Source: Teichococcus aestuarii (GTDB taxonomy: Bacteria > Pseudomonadota > Alphaproteobacteria > Acetobacterales > Acetobacteraceae). From it: a stretch of DNA of 64,000 bases. Below the pieces are notes generated by a model. It saw only the letters and a program-made list of their open reading frames with translations, was not told where the DNA came from and did not search any database. How positions within the stretch are numbered: position 1 is the first letter of the stretch; every line of letters begins with the position of its first letter. The stretch spans positions 181,409 to 245,408 of the forward strand of contig NZ_PDOA01000007.1 of the NCBI RefSeq assembly GCF_003116135.1, read 5' to 3'. This document shows positions 16,893 to 24,589 of the stretch, in pieces. The translations under genes and the position numbers were made by a program.

Positions 16893-18377
16893 ATGACCGA
16901 AGCCGCGCCCCGCCTCTCCCCCGCGACCCTCGGCCGCCTCGCGCCGGGCGGCGCCGTGCTGCTGCCGCGCTACGACCGCGCGGCGCTGCGCCCCGCCATC
17001 GTGCATCTCGGCCTCGGCGCCTTCTTCCGCGCCCATGGCGCCCACTACACCGAGGATGTGCTGAACCAGGCCGGCGGCGACTGGGGCATCCTCGGCGTCT
17101 CCCTCCAGCGGCCGGACCAGCGGGACCGGCTGGCGCCGCAGGGCGGCCTCTACACCACGCTGGAACGCGGGCCGGACGGCGAGCGGGCGCGCATCGTCGG
17201 CTGCCTGCTGGGCGTGATGGTGGCGCCCGAGGACCCCGCCGCCGTGGTGGCGCGTCTGGCCGACCCGGAGACGCGCATCGTCAGCCTGACCGTGACGGAG
17301 AAGGGCTACTGCCACGACCCCGCCACGGGCCGGCTGAACCTCGCCCACCCCGACATCGCGCACGACCTGGAGAACCCCGAAGCGCCGCGCAGCGCGGTGG
17401 GCTTCCTCGCCGCCGCGCTGCGCCGCCGCCGGGAGGCGGGGCAGGCACCCTTCACCGTGCTGTGCTGCGACAACCTGCCGCATAATGGCGCCCTGGTGGC
17501 CGGGCTGGTGCGCGATTTCGCGGCGCGGCGCGACCCGGCCTTCGCCGAATGGATCGCCGCCGAGGTGCGCTTCCCCGCCACCATGGTGGACCGCATCGTG
17601 CCCGCCCTCGCGGAGGCCGACCTCGCCGCCGCCGAGGCCGCCACGGGCCTGGCCGATCATGCGCCGGTGGGGCACGAGCCCTTCCGCCAATGGGTGATCG
17701 AGGACCGCTTCGGCCCCGCCGGGCGCCCGGCCTGGGAGATGGCGGGCGCCCAGCTCGTGGCCGATGTGGCGCCCTTCGAGCACATGAAGCTGCGCCTGCT
17801 GAACGGCGCGCATTCGGCGCTGGCCTATCTCGGCTACCTCGCCGGGCACGAGACCATCGTCGACGCCGTCTCGGACCCGGTCTTCGCCGCCTATCTTCGG
17901 CGGCTCTGGGCCGAGATCCGGCCCATGGTGCCGCCGCCGCCCGGCCAGGATCTCGAAGCCTACACCGAAGCGCTGCTGGCGCGCTTCGGCAACCCCGCCA
18001 TCCGGCACCGCACCTGGCAGATCGCGATGGATGGCTCGCAGAAGCTGCCGCAGCGCCTGCTCTCCACGGTGCGGGAGCGGCGGGCCGCGGGGCTGCCCAT
18101 CCCGGCCCTGGCGCTCGCCATCGCCGCCTGGGCGCGCTACGCCGGCGGCACGGACGAGACGGGCGCGCCGATCGACGTGCGCGACCCAATGGCCGCCGCG
18201 CTGCGCGCACGGCTGGATGCCGCCGGCACCGTGCCCGCCGCGCGCATCGCCGCGCTGCTGGCGGTGGAGGCCCTCTTCGGTACCGACCTGCCGGCCGACC
18301 CGGCCTTCGTCAGCGCCGTCACCACGGCCTATGAAACCCTGCTGAGCGCCGGCGCCCGCGCCGCCGCCTCGGCCTGA
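16893..18377 (+). CDS. Mannitol dehydrogenase family protein, probable D-fructuronate reductase (UxuB type)
   Basis: Long-chain NAD-dependent polyol/hexuronate dehydrogenase of 494 residues. The N-terminal IVHLGLGAFFRAHGAHYTED is the Rossmann dinucleotide site of the family. The C-terminal domain carries the catalytic lysine in the KMRLLNGAHSALAYLG motif (about residues 299-314) and the IAMDGSQKLPQRL segment. Length and the neighbouring uxuA favour D-fructuronate:D-mannonate oxidoreductase over mannitol dehydrogenase, since its product is the substrate of UxuA. It follows the large permease gene by 56 bp in the same operon. Confidence 0.9.
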   Translation: MTEAAPRLSPATLGRLAPGGAVLLPRYDRAALRPAIVHLGLGAFFRAHGAHYTEDVLNQAGGDWGILGVSLQRPDQRDRLAPQGGLYTTLERGPDGERARIVGCLLGVMVAPEDPAAVVARLADPETRIVSLTVTEKGYCHDPATGRLNLAHPDIAHDLENPEAPRSAVGFLAAALRRRREAGQAPFTVLCCDNLPHNGALVAGLVRDFAARRDPAFAEWIAAEVRFPATMVDRIVPALAEADLAAAEAATGLADHAPVGHEPFRQWVIEDRFGPAGRPAWEMAGAQLVADVAPFEHMKLRLLNGAHSALAYLGYLAGHETIVDAVSDPVFAAYLRRLWAEIRPMVPPPPGQDLEAYTEALLARFGNPAIRHRTWQIAMDGSQKLPQRLLSTVRERRAAGLPIPALALAIAAWARYAGGTDETGAPIDVRDPMAAALRARLDAAGTVPAARIAALLAVEALFGTDLPADPAFVSAVTTAYETLLSAGARAAASA

Positions 18378-18405
18378 CACGATCCCGCAAGGAGGGATTT
18401 CCCCC

Positions 18406-19626
18406 ATGGAAGAGACCTGGCGCTGGTTCGGCCCCGACGACGCGGTGAAGCTGAACCACATCCGGCAGACCGGCGCGCGCGGCATCGTCACCTCGCTGCA
18501 CCACATCCCCTATGGCGTGGTCTGGTCGGTGGAGGAGATCGAGAAGCGCAAGGCGATCCTGGCGGAGGACGCCTCGCTCGGCCTCTCCTGGAGCGTGGTG
18601 GAAAGCCTGCCGGTGCATGAGAAGATCCGCCGCGGCGATGCCGACTGCGCGGCGCTCTTCGAGAACTACCGCGCCTCGATGCGCAACCTCGCCGCCTGCG
18701 GCGTCAAGGTCATCTGCTACAACTTCATGCCGGTGCTGGACTGGACGCGCACCGAACTGGCGCATCCGCTGCCCGGCGGCGGCACGGCGCTGCGCTTCAA
18801 CGCGCACCAGTATGTCGCCTTCGACGTGTTCATGCTGGAGCGCCCCGGCGCGGCGGAAGGCGTGGCGCCCGAGCTGCTGGCCCATGCCAAGGAATGGGTC
18901 GACACCGCCACCCCGGCGCAGAAGGACACGCTGCTCGCCTCCATCATGGCTGGCCTGCCCGGTGCCTTCGACCGCTACGACATCCCCGGCCTGCGCCGCA
19001 TCCTGGCCGAGTACGGCCAGATGACGCGCGCCGATTTGCAGGCCAACCTGAAGCGCTTCCTGCAGGAGGTGATTCCCACGGCGGAAGAGGTCGGCATCAG
19101 CCTCTGCATGCACCCCGACGATCCGCCGCGCCCGCTCTTCGGCCTGCCGCGCATCGTCTCCAACGAGCAGGACATCGCGGACCTGCTGGCCATGGTGGAC
19201 AGCCCGGCCAACGGGCTGACCCTGTGCAGCGGCTCGCTTGGCGCCCTGTGCAGCGGCTCGCTTGGCGCGGGGCCGGGCAACGACGTGCCGGCCATCGCCC
19301 GCCGCTTCGCGGACCGCATCCGCTTCGCGCATCTGCGCAACGTGGCCAAAGAGCCGGACGGCTCCTTCATGGAGGCCGACCATCTCGGCGGCGACGTGGA
19401 CATGGTGGCCGTGGTCGAGGCGCTGCTCACCGAGCAGAAGCGCCGCCAGGAGGCCGGCATCGCCGACTGGCGCATCCCCTTCCGCCCGGACCACGGGCAC
19501 GAGCTGCTGGACGATGTCGGCAAGCCGACCTTCCCGGGCTACCCGGCGATCGGCCGGATGCGCGGGCTGGCCGAACTGCGTGGCGTCATCGCGGCCCTTG
19601 CCGCGGTGAAGAACCTGCCGGTCTGA
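18406..19626 (+). CDS. uxuA: Mannonate dehydratase with duplicated metal-binding loop
   Basis: Converts D-mannonate to 2-keto-3-deoxy-D-gluconate; 406 residues, matching the UxuA family along its full length. Expected metal ligands are His236 (CMHPDDPPRP), a cysteine in the CSGSLGA loop, His309 (FAHLRN) and Asp362 (RPDHGHELLDD), by analogy with structurally studied UxuA/ManD enzymes. The loop is present twice (Cys274 and Cys282) because of a perfect 24-bp in-frame tandem duplication. Activity may therefore be reduced, altered or preserved through one copy. AAGGAGGG precedes the ATG. It is the last gene of the operon, followed by a bidirectional hairpin. Confidence 0.95.
   Translation: MEETWRWFGPDDAVKLNHIRQTGARGIVTSLHHIPYGVVWSVEEIEKRKAILAEDASLGLSWSVVESLPVHEKIRRGDADCAALFENYRASMRNLAACGVKVICYNFMPVLDWTRTELAHPLPGGGTALRFNAHQYVAFDVFMLERPGAAEGVAPELLAHAKEWVDTATPAQKDTLLASIMAGLPGAFDRYDIPGLRRILAEYGQMTRADLQANLKRFLQEVIPTAEEVGISLCMHPDDPPRPLFGLPRIVSNEQDIADLLAMVDSPANGLTLCSGSLGALCSGSLGAGPGNDVPAIARRFADRIRFAHLRNVAKEPDGSFMEADHLGGDVDMVAVVEALLTEQKRRQEAGIADWRIPFRPDHGHELLDDVGKPTFPGYPAIGRMRGLAELRGVIAALAAVKNLPV
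19220..19267 (+). repeat. Perfect 24-bp tandem duplication inside uxuA
   Basis: Two identical 24-bp units, 19220-19243 and 19244-19267, repeat eight codons (LCSGSLGA) in frame. Identity includes every third codon position, which points to a recent event by replication slippage or unequal recombination. Confidence 0.97.
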
Positions 19627-19666
19627 GGCCGGGAAGGGCGGGGGAGGCCTCCCCCGCCGGGCCTCA
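19624..19666. terminator. Bidirectional terminator between uxuA and SDR gene
   Basis: Nested inverted repeats. The inner core is a perfect 22-bp palindrome (19637-19658; arms GGCGGGGGAGG and CCTCCCCCGCC). The outer arms TGAGGCC (19624-19630) and GGCCTCA (19660-19666) each contain the stop codon of one convergent gene. Confidence 0.65.
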
Positions 19667-20515
19667 GAGCATCGGGCGGCCGCCGGTCACCGGGATCAGC
19701 GCGCCGCTGATGTAGCTGCCCTCGTCGGAAGCCAGCAGCACATAGGCGCCGGCCAGTTCCGCCGGCTGGCCGGGGCGGCCCATCGGCGTGTTCTCGCCGA
19801 AGCTCTGCACCGTCTCGCCATCCATCGTCGAGGGGATCAGCGGCGTCCAGATCGGGCCGGGCGCCACGGCGTTCACGCGGACGCCCTTCTCCGCCACCAG
19901 CTGCGCCAGCCCGGCCGTGAAGTTGGCGATGGCGCCCTTCGTCGTCGCATAGGCCAGCAGGCTGGGCGAGGGGGTCTTGGCGTTGATCGAGCTGGTGTTG
20001 ATGATGGCGGCGCCCGGCTTCAGGTGCGGCATCGCCGCCTTGCACAGGTAGAACTGGCTGTAGATGTTGGTGCGGAAGGTGACGTCCCACTCCTCCGCGC
20101 TGATGTCCTCGATGCCGGAGAAGGTCGCCTGGTGCGCGGCGTTGTTCACCAGGATGTCGAGCCGGCCGAATTCCTGGACCGCGCGCTGCACCAGCGCCTG
20201 GCAATGCGCCTCCTGCTTGATGTCGCCCGCCACCAGCACGGCCTTGCGCCCCGCCTGCTCCACCCAGCGGGCGGTCTCGCGCGCATCCTCCTCCTCGTTG
20301 TAGTAGGAGATCAGCACGTCCGCCCCCTCGCGCGCATAGGCGATGGCGACAGCGCGGCCGATGCCGGAATCTGCGCCGGTGATGAGCGCCGCGCGGCCCT
20401 GCAGCTTGCCGCTGCCCTTGTAGCTTTCCTCGCCATGGTCCGGGCGCGGGCGCATCGCCTCGGTGCTGCCGGGCATCTCCTGCTGCTGCTTCGGCAGGGG
20501 GTTCTCGATGGTCAT
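19664..20515 (-). CDS. SDR family oxidoreductase (general-stress type)
   Basis: NAD(P)-dependent short-chain dehydrogenase of 283 residues. Cofactor motif TGADSGIG (46-53), NNAA (about 124-127), catalytic Ser175/176, Tyr189 and Lys193 (YATTK), and the VAPGPIWTPL loop are intact. A ~40-residue N-terminal extension rich in Pro, Gln and charged residues is typical of the stress-induced SDR group (GSP39/YhxC-like), which is often annotated as glucose 1-dehydrogenase-like. True substrate unknown. It is convergent with uxuA and shows no obvious tie to that operon. Confidence 0.9.
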   Translation of the reverse strand: MTIENPLPKQQQEMPGSTEAMRPRPDHGEESYKGSGKLQGRAALITGADSGIGRAVAIAYAREGADVLISYYNEEEDARETARWVEQAGRKAVLVAGDIKQEAHCQALVQRAVQEFGRLDILVNNAAHQATFSGIEDISAEEWDVTFRTNIYSQFYLCKAAMPHLKPGAAIINTSSINAKTPSPSLLAYATTKGAIANFTAGLAQLVAEKGVRVNAVAPGPIWTPLIPSTMDGETVQSFGENTPMGRPGQPAELAGAYVLLASDEGSYISGALIPVTGGRPML

Positions 20516-20657
20516 GTCGGTCTTCCTCGCATAGGGGCTGCGTGGCTAACCAGCGCGCCGCGCGAGAGTTCCGGCCGCATGCCGGCGCAATGGCCGGATG
20601 GCCGGGGGCCCCGCCCGGGCGCCATCCTCCCGGCTCCAGACCTCCGGGAGAGACCCC

Positions 20658-21134
20658 ATGCCCCGCTTCCGCTGCGTGCCGATGCCGACCGGGACGGCGC
20701 GCCGCTTCCGCCAGACCGGCCGCGACGACCGCGGCCTGACGCTGCACCGCCGGGCGGTGGACGGCCCCGGCTTTCCCTGCCGCCACTGCCTGCGCCTCGG
20801 CCTGCCCGGCGAGACGATGCTGCTCGGCAGCTACGACCTGCCGCACCCGCTCGGCACCTATTGGACGCCCAGCCCCATTTTCCTGCACGCGGATGAATGC
20901 CCGCGCTACGCGGCGGAGGACGAGATCGCCCCCATCGTGCTGGCCAACGGGCTGGTCTCGATCCGCGCCTATGACGCGGCGGAGCTGTGCCTCTACGATC
21001 TCGGCCATGTCTGCGAGGGCGCGGCGGTGGCCGCGCCGCTGGCGCGCGCCCTGGAGGATCCGCGCACCCGCTTCGTCAACATCCACACCGCCCGCCCCGG
21101 CTGCCTGCTGACCGCGGTGGAGCGGCTGGGCTAG
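20658..21134 (+). CDS. DUF1203 domain-containing protein
   Basis: A 158-residue soluble protein that fits DUF1203: an N-terminal FRCVPMPT start, the conserved PGFPCRHCLRL segment with a Cys-x-x-Cys pair (about residues 40-43), LGSYDLP and the C-terminal FVNIHTARPGCLLTAVER. The family has no established function. GGGAGAGA precedes the ATG. It is divergent from the SDR gene and followed by the tandem GNAT genes after 100 bp. Confidence 0.82.
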   Translation: MPRFRCVPMPTGTARRFRQTGRDDRGLTLHRRAVDGPGFPCRHCLRLGLPGETMLLGSYDLPHPLGTYWTPSPIFLHADECPRYAAEDEIAPIVLANGLVSIRAYDAAELCLYDLGHVCEGAAVAAPLARALEDPRTRFVNIHTARPGCLLTAVERLG

Positions 21135-21237
21135 CGGTGGAAGCTGCCGATTTGCCGCGCAGAACGGAAGCTCCTGCCGCGCGGCGTGGGCCAGGATCGG
21201 CGCCATCCCCCGGATGGATGGACGAGGACACCCCTGC

Positions 21238-22083
21238 ATGGCCGCCTTCTCGCTGCGCCCGCTGACGCCCGACGACCTGCCGGCGGCGCAGGCCCTCACC
21301 GCCGCGCTGCGCTGGCCGCACCGGGTGGAGGACTGGGCCTTCGCCCTGGCCCTGGGCGAGGCGCTGGCGGCCGAGGTGGAGGGCCGGCTGGCCGGCACCG
21401 CCTTCGGCTGGCGGCATGGCGCGGATTTCGCCACGCTCGGCCTGGTGATCGTGGACGATGCCCTGCAGGGCCGGGGCATCGGCCGCCGGCTGACGCAGGG
21501 CGTGCTGGACCGCCTGGGCGAGGGCTGCCGGGTGCTGCTGCATGCCACCGAGCCCGGCCTGCCGCTCTATCGCAGCCTGGGCTTCCGGCCGGTGGGGGAG
21601 ATTCGCCAGCACAATGGCCTGGTCGTGGCCGCGGGCGGGGAAGCGCCGCCGCCCGGCTTCCGCCTGCGGCCGCTGCGCCCGGAGGACGTGCCGGACCTGC
21701 TGGCGCTCGACGCCGAGGCCACCGGCATGGCGCGCGCCGCCCTGCTGCACGCCGTGCTGCCGCTGGCCGAGGGGGTGGTGCTGGAGCGGGCCGGGCGGGC
21801 GGCGGGCTTCGCGCTGATCCGCCCCTTCGGCCGGGGCGAGGTGGTGGGGCCGGTGGTGGCGCCCGGCGTGGCGGCGGCGCGGGCGCTGATCGGCCACTGG
21901 CTGGCGGCGCGCACAGGGCGCTTCCTGCGGCTCGACGTGCCCCCGGAAAGCGGCCTCGGCGCCTGGCTGGCGGCGCAGGGCCTGCCCGAGGTGAGCGGCG
22001 TCATTGGCATGATGCGCGGCGCGCCGCCGGCACGCTCGCCGGAGCTTGGTGTTTACGGGCTGGTCAGCCAGTCGCTGGGCTGA
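21238..22083 (+). CDS. GNAT family N-acetyltransferase, didomain (copy 1)
   Basis: A 281-residue protein built of two GNAT-like halves. The N-terminal half (about 1-135) carries an acetyl-CoA-loop-like GLVIVDDALQGRGIGRRLTQ and a LYRSLGF motif; the C-terminal half restarts with a similar LRPLRPEDVPDLLALDAEATG and ends with a more diverged fold. I chose the ATG at 21238, preceded by GAGGAC, over an ATG at 21214. It is paralogous to the next gene: order, length and many motifs are shared (RWPHRxEDWAF, GxVxGPVVAP, ALIGHWL, LDVPxESGL). Acceptor substrate unknown. Confidence 0.85.
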   Translation: MAAFSLRPLTPDDLPAAQALTAALRWPHRVEDWAFALALGEALAAEVEGRLAGTAFGWRHGADFATLGLVIVDDALQGRGIGRRLTQGVLDRLGEGCRVLLHATEPGLPLYRSLGFRPVGEIRQHNGLVVAAGGEAPPPGFRLRPLRPEDVPDLLALDAEATGMARAALLHAVLPLAEGVVLERAGRAAGFALIRPFGRGEVVGPVVAPGVAAARALIGHWLAARTGRFLRLDVPPESGLGAWLAAQGLPEVSGVIGMMRGAPPARSPELGVYGLVSQSLG

Positions 22084-22172
22084 AGGCGGCGGGCGGCGCC
22101 GGACGCCCGGCAGGGGGTGCGCGGCAGCCACGGGCGGCTATGCTGGCAGGATCACGGCAGGAGGCGCGAGGC

Positions 22173-23042
22173 ATGACGACAACAGCCCAGAGCGGGACGC
22201 CGGCCGCCACGCTGCGCCCCCTGGCGCCGGAGGACCTGCCCGCCGCGCAGCGGCTGAGCGCGCGGATGCGCTGGCCGCACCGCCTGGAGGACTGGGCCTT
22301 TTTGCGCCGCCTCGGCGAGGGTCTGGCGGCCGAGCGCGGCGGGCGGCTGGTCGGCACCGCCATGGGCTGGAGCCTTGGCGCCGGCTTCGCGCGCATCGGC
22401 ATGGTACTGGCCGAACCGCCCGGCTACGACGCGGCGCTGGCCCGGCTGCTGATGCAGGCGCTGGTGGCGCGGCTGGAGCGGCCCGGCATCCTGCTCAACG
22501 CCACGCCGGCGGGGCTGCCGCTCTACACCGCGCTGGGCTTCACGCCCACCGGCGTGGTGCGGCAGTACCAGGGCGCCTCCTTCTCCATCGGCCTCGTGCC
22601 GCTGCCGCCAGGCCACCGGCTGCGGCCCATCGGCCGGCGGGACCACCCGGCGCTGGCGGCGCTCGATGCGGCGGCGACAGGGCTCCCCCGTCCCGCGCTG
22701 GTCGGGGCGCTGCTGGACGGCGCCAAGGGCGTGGCGCTGGACCGCGAGGGGGAGGTGGCGGGCTTCGCGCTGCTGCGCCGCTTCGGCCAGGGCCAGGTGA
22801 TCGGCCCCGTGGTGGCGCCGGACGAGGCGACGGCGAAGGCGCTGATCGGCCACTGGCTGGGCGTGCAGCAGGGGCAGTTCGTGCGCCTGGACGTGCCGGC
22901 GGAGAGCGGCCTGCCGGCCTGGCTGGAGGCGCTCGGCCTCGACGATGCCGGCATCGTCACCGGTATGGCGCTGGGCGATGTGCCGCGCCCGGCGGCGGAT
23001 GCGCCGCGCTGCTACGCGCTGGCCAGCCAGAGCCTCGGCTGA
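22173..23042 (+). CDS. GNAT family N-acetyltransferase, didomain (copy 2)
   Basis: Tandem paralogue of the preceding gene, 289 residues. The two-half architecture is retained, with RMRWPHRLEDWAF, LYTALGFTPTGVVRQYQG and the C-terminal GPVVAPDEATAKALIGHWL plus LDVPAESGLPAWLEALGL. The acetyl-CoA pyrophosphate loop of the first half is less canonical than in copy 1: the Q/RxxGxG/A signature is replaced by a stretch around AEPPGYDAALARLLM. Copy 2 may therefore have lost or changed activity. The two genes are 89 bp apart on the same strand. Confidence 0.82.
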   Translation: MTTTAQSGTPAATLRPLAPEDLPAAQRLSARMRWPHRLEDWAFLRRLGEGLAAERGGRLVGTAMGWSLGAGFARIGMVLAEPPGYDAALARLLMQALVARLERPGILLNATPAGLPLYTALGFTPTGVVRQYQGASFSIGLVPLPPGHRLRPIGRRDHPALAALDAAATGLPRPALVGALLDGAKGVALDREGEVAGFALLRRFGQGQVIGPVVAPDEATAKALIGHWLGVQQGQFVRLDVPAESGLPAWLEALGLDDAGIVTGMALGDVPRPAADAPRCYALASQSLG

Positions 23043-23129
23043 GGCCGCGGCCTTGTCAGCCGCGCCGCCGCCTCGCTAGAGTCGGGCCTGGCCCCCGGAG
23101 GGTCTCCCCGACAACCGGAAACACGCCGC

Positions 23130-23627
23130 ATGGTGCCTGGCGCCCCCAAGCTGGACCGCATCGACATCCGCATCCTGTCGCATCTGCAGAAGAACGGCCG
23201 CGCCACCAATGTCGAGCTGGCCGAGGCGGTAGGGCTTTCCGCCAGCCCCTGCCTGGCGCGCGTCAAGCGGCTGGAGAAGGCGGGCTACATCACCGGCTAC
23301 AGCGCGCAGGTGCAGCTGCAGAAGCTCGGCAGCACCGTCATCATCTACACGCAGATCACCCTGGCCGACCACCGCAGCCAGGATTTCTCCCGCTTCGAAT
23401 CCCGCGTGCGGCAGATGAGCGAGGTGACGGAGTGCTACCTCGTCAGCGGCGGCTACGACTACCTGATCAAGTTCGTCGCCTTCTCCATCCAGCACTACCA
23501 GGAGACGATGGAGCGGATGCTGGCGATGAACATCGGCGTGGAGAAGTACTTCTCCTACGTCGTGATGAAGCCGGTCTTCGTGAAGCAGCACCACGACCTG
23601 GAGGGCTTCCTCAACCGGACGGAATGA
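23130..23627 (+). CDS. Lrp/AsnC family transcriptional regulator
   Basis: Leucine-responsive-type regulator, 165 residues: helix-turn-helix at about residues 8-55 (KLDRIDIRILSHLQKNGR ... ASPCLARVKRLEKAGYI) and a C-terminal RAM/AsnC ligand-binding domain (CYLVSGGYDYLIKF). Such proteins usually sense amino acids. It is not divergent from a metabolic gene, so the target is uncertain. The stop codon lies in the first of two copies of a 13-base direct repeat (23620-23632 and 23634-23646). Confidence 0.92.
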   Translation: MVPGAPKLDRIDIRILSHLQKNGRATNVELAEAVGLSASPCLARVKRLEKAGYITGYSAQVQLQKLGSTVIIYTQITLADHRSQDFSRFESRVRQMSEVTECYLVSGGYDYLIKFVAFSIQHYQETMERMLAMNIGVEKYFSYVVMKPVFVKQHHDLEGFLNRTE

Positions 23628-23646
23628 GGCGCGCGGAATGAGGCGC
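23620..23646 (+). repeat. 14-bp tandem duplication over the Lrp stop codon
   Basis: CGGAATGAGGCGC occurs at 23620-23632 and again at 23634-23646, a 14-bp period. The first copy carries the TGA of the Lrp gene. The TGAG of the second copy can pair with CTCA at the stop of the convergent XRE gene. Confidence 0.85.
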
Positions 23647-23650
23647 CCGC

Positions 23651-24274
23651 TCAGGGGTCCGGCTGCAGGATGCTCATGATCCAGAGGATCGTGGCCTCGC
23701 GGCCGGAGCGGTTGGCGAGGCCGTGCGGCTGGCGGCTGTCGAACTGGAAGCTGTCGCCCTCGGCCAGCTCCGCCTGCTGCCCGTCCACCGTCAGCACGAC
23801 GCGGCCGGAGACGACATAGCCGCCCTTCTCGCCCGGCCCGGTCAGCATCTCCTCGGCGGCGGCGCCGGGCGGCAGCGTCACCATCAGGAAGCGCAGCCCG
23901 CGCTCGCCGCGTGGCGAGAGAAGCTCCTTCACCATCCGCGACGGCCCGACCAGCATCCGCGGGCGCTGCGCGCGGCGCTGCACGAAGGGAGGCGTCTCCG
24001 CCGCCTCCGGGCCGGGCTCGCCGCCGGGCTCGGCTTCCGCCGCGCCGAGGAAGGCCCAGAGATTGACCCCGAGCGCCAAGGTCAGGCGCTGGATCGTCTT
24101 GATCGAGGGATTGGACTGGCCGCGCTCGATCTGGCTGATCAGCCCGGCGGAGAGGCTGGCCTTCGCCGCCAGGGCGGGGATGGTCAGCCCCTGCTCGGCA
24201 CGCAGCGCGCGCAGCCGGATGCCGATGCGCACCGCGCCATCCGCGCCCAGCGCTGCTGTCTCCGCCACTGTCAT
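23651..24274 (-). CDS. XRE family regulator with cupin domain (PuuR-like)
   Basis: A 207-residue regulator with an XRE helix-turn-helix (about residues 16-70, SLSAGLISQIERGQSNPSI) and a C-terminal cupin (about 130-200, GEKGGYVVSGRVVLTVDGQ). This is the layout of PuuR, the putrescine-utilisation repressor of E. coli, and of relatives controlling amine and amino acid catabolism. The ATG at 24274 is preceded by GGAAAGGA; the upstream in-frame extension is unlikely. It is divergent from the OppB-like operon, with a palindromic box at 24371-24388 between them. With a PuuB-like oxidase gene 7 kb away, an amine-related effector is a reasonable inference. Confidence 0.9.
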   Translation of the reverse strand: MTVAETAALGADGAVRIGIRLRALRAEQGLTIPALAAKASLSAGLISQIERGQSNPSIKTIQRLTLALGVNLWAFLGAAEAEPGGEPGPEAAETPPFVQRRAQRPRMLVGPSRMVKELLSPRGERGLRFLMVTLPPGAAAEEMLTGPGEKGGYVVSGRVVLTVDGQQAELAEGDSFQFDSRQPHGLANRSGREATILWIMSILQPDP

Positions 24275-24589
24275 CCCGTGCGATCCTTTCCTCTGCGCGG
24301 CGGGAGAGTCGCGAATCGGGCGCTTCCGCCATTTTGCCGCGCCAGGGATGCAGAACACGGCTTGACCGGTGTTTCAATATAATGAAACGATCCATTCCGT
24401 CTTTCGGGCCGATCTGCGCCGGATGCGCGCGGAGGGGCGGAAGGCGGGGGAGGCCTGTGTCACGCGGCGCAACGCCATGCCGAAGGAAACGGGCTTGAGC
24501 AGCGTCTCCGCCTTGTTGCGACACCGCGCGAACCGCGATGCGGCCCGCCATGCCGCGTGGCCAACCCTGGATAGTGGAATGCCCGGACG
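24275..24589. other. Gene-free 315-bp divergent regulatory region
   Basis: No credible gene. It separates the XRE-cupin regulator from the ABC importer operon. It contains the palindrome at 24371-24388 and a TTGACC at 24362-24367. The last ~190 bp before the importer gene would be a long leader; I see no riboswitch-like structure in it. Confidence 0.6.
24371..24388. promoter_or_regulatory. Candidate PuuR-like operator overlapping a TATAAT box
   Basis: GTTTCAATATAATGAAAC has perfect 6-bp arms GTTTCA/TGAAAC around ATATAA and contains a consensus TATAAT (24378-24383). From memory, its core AATATAATGAA closely resembles the E. coli PuuR recognition box. It lies 97 bp from the XRE-cupin gene and about 200 bp from the importer operon, so binding would affect both. 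Confidence 0.65.
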
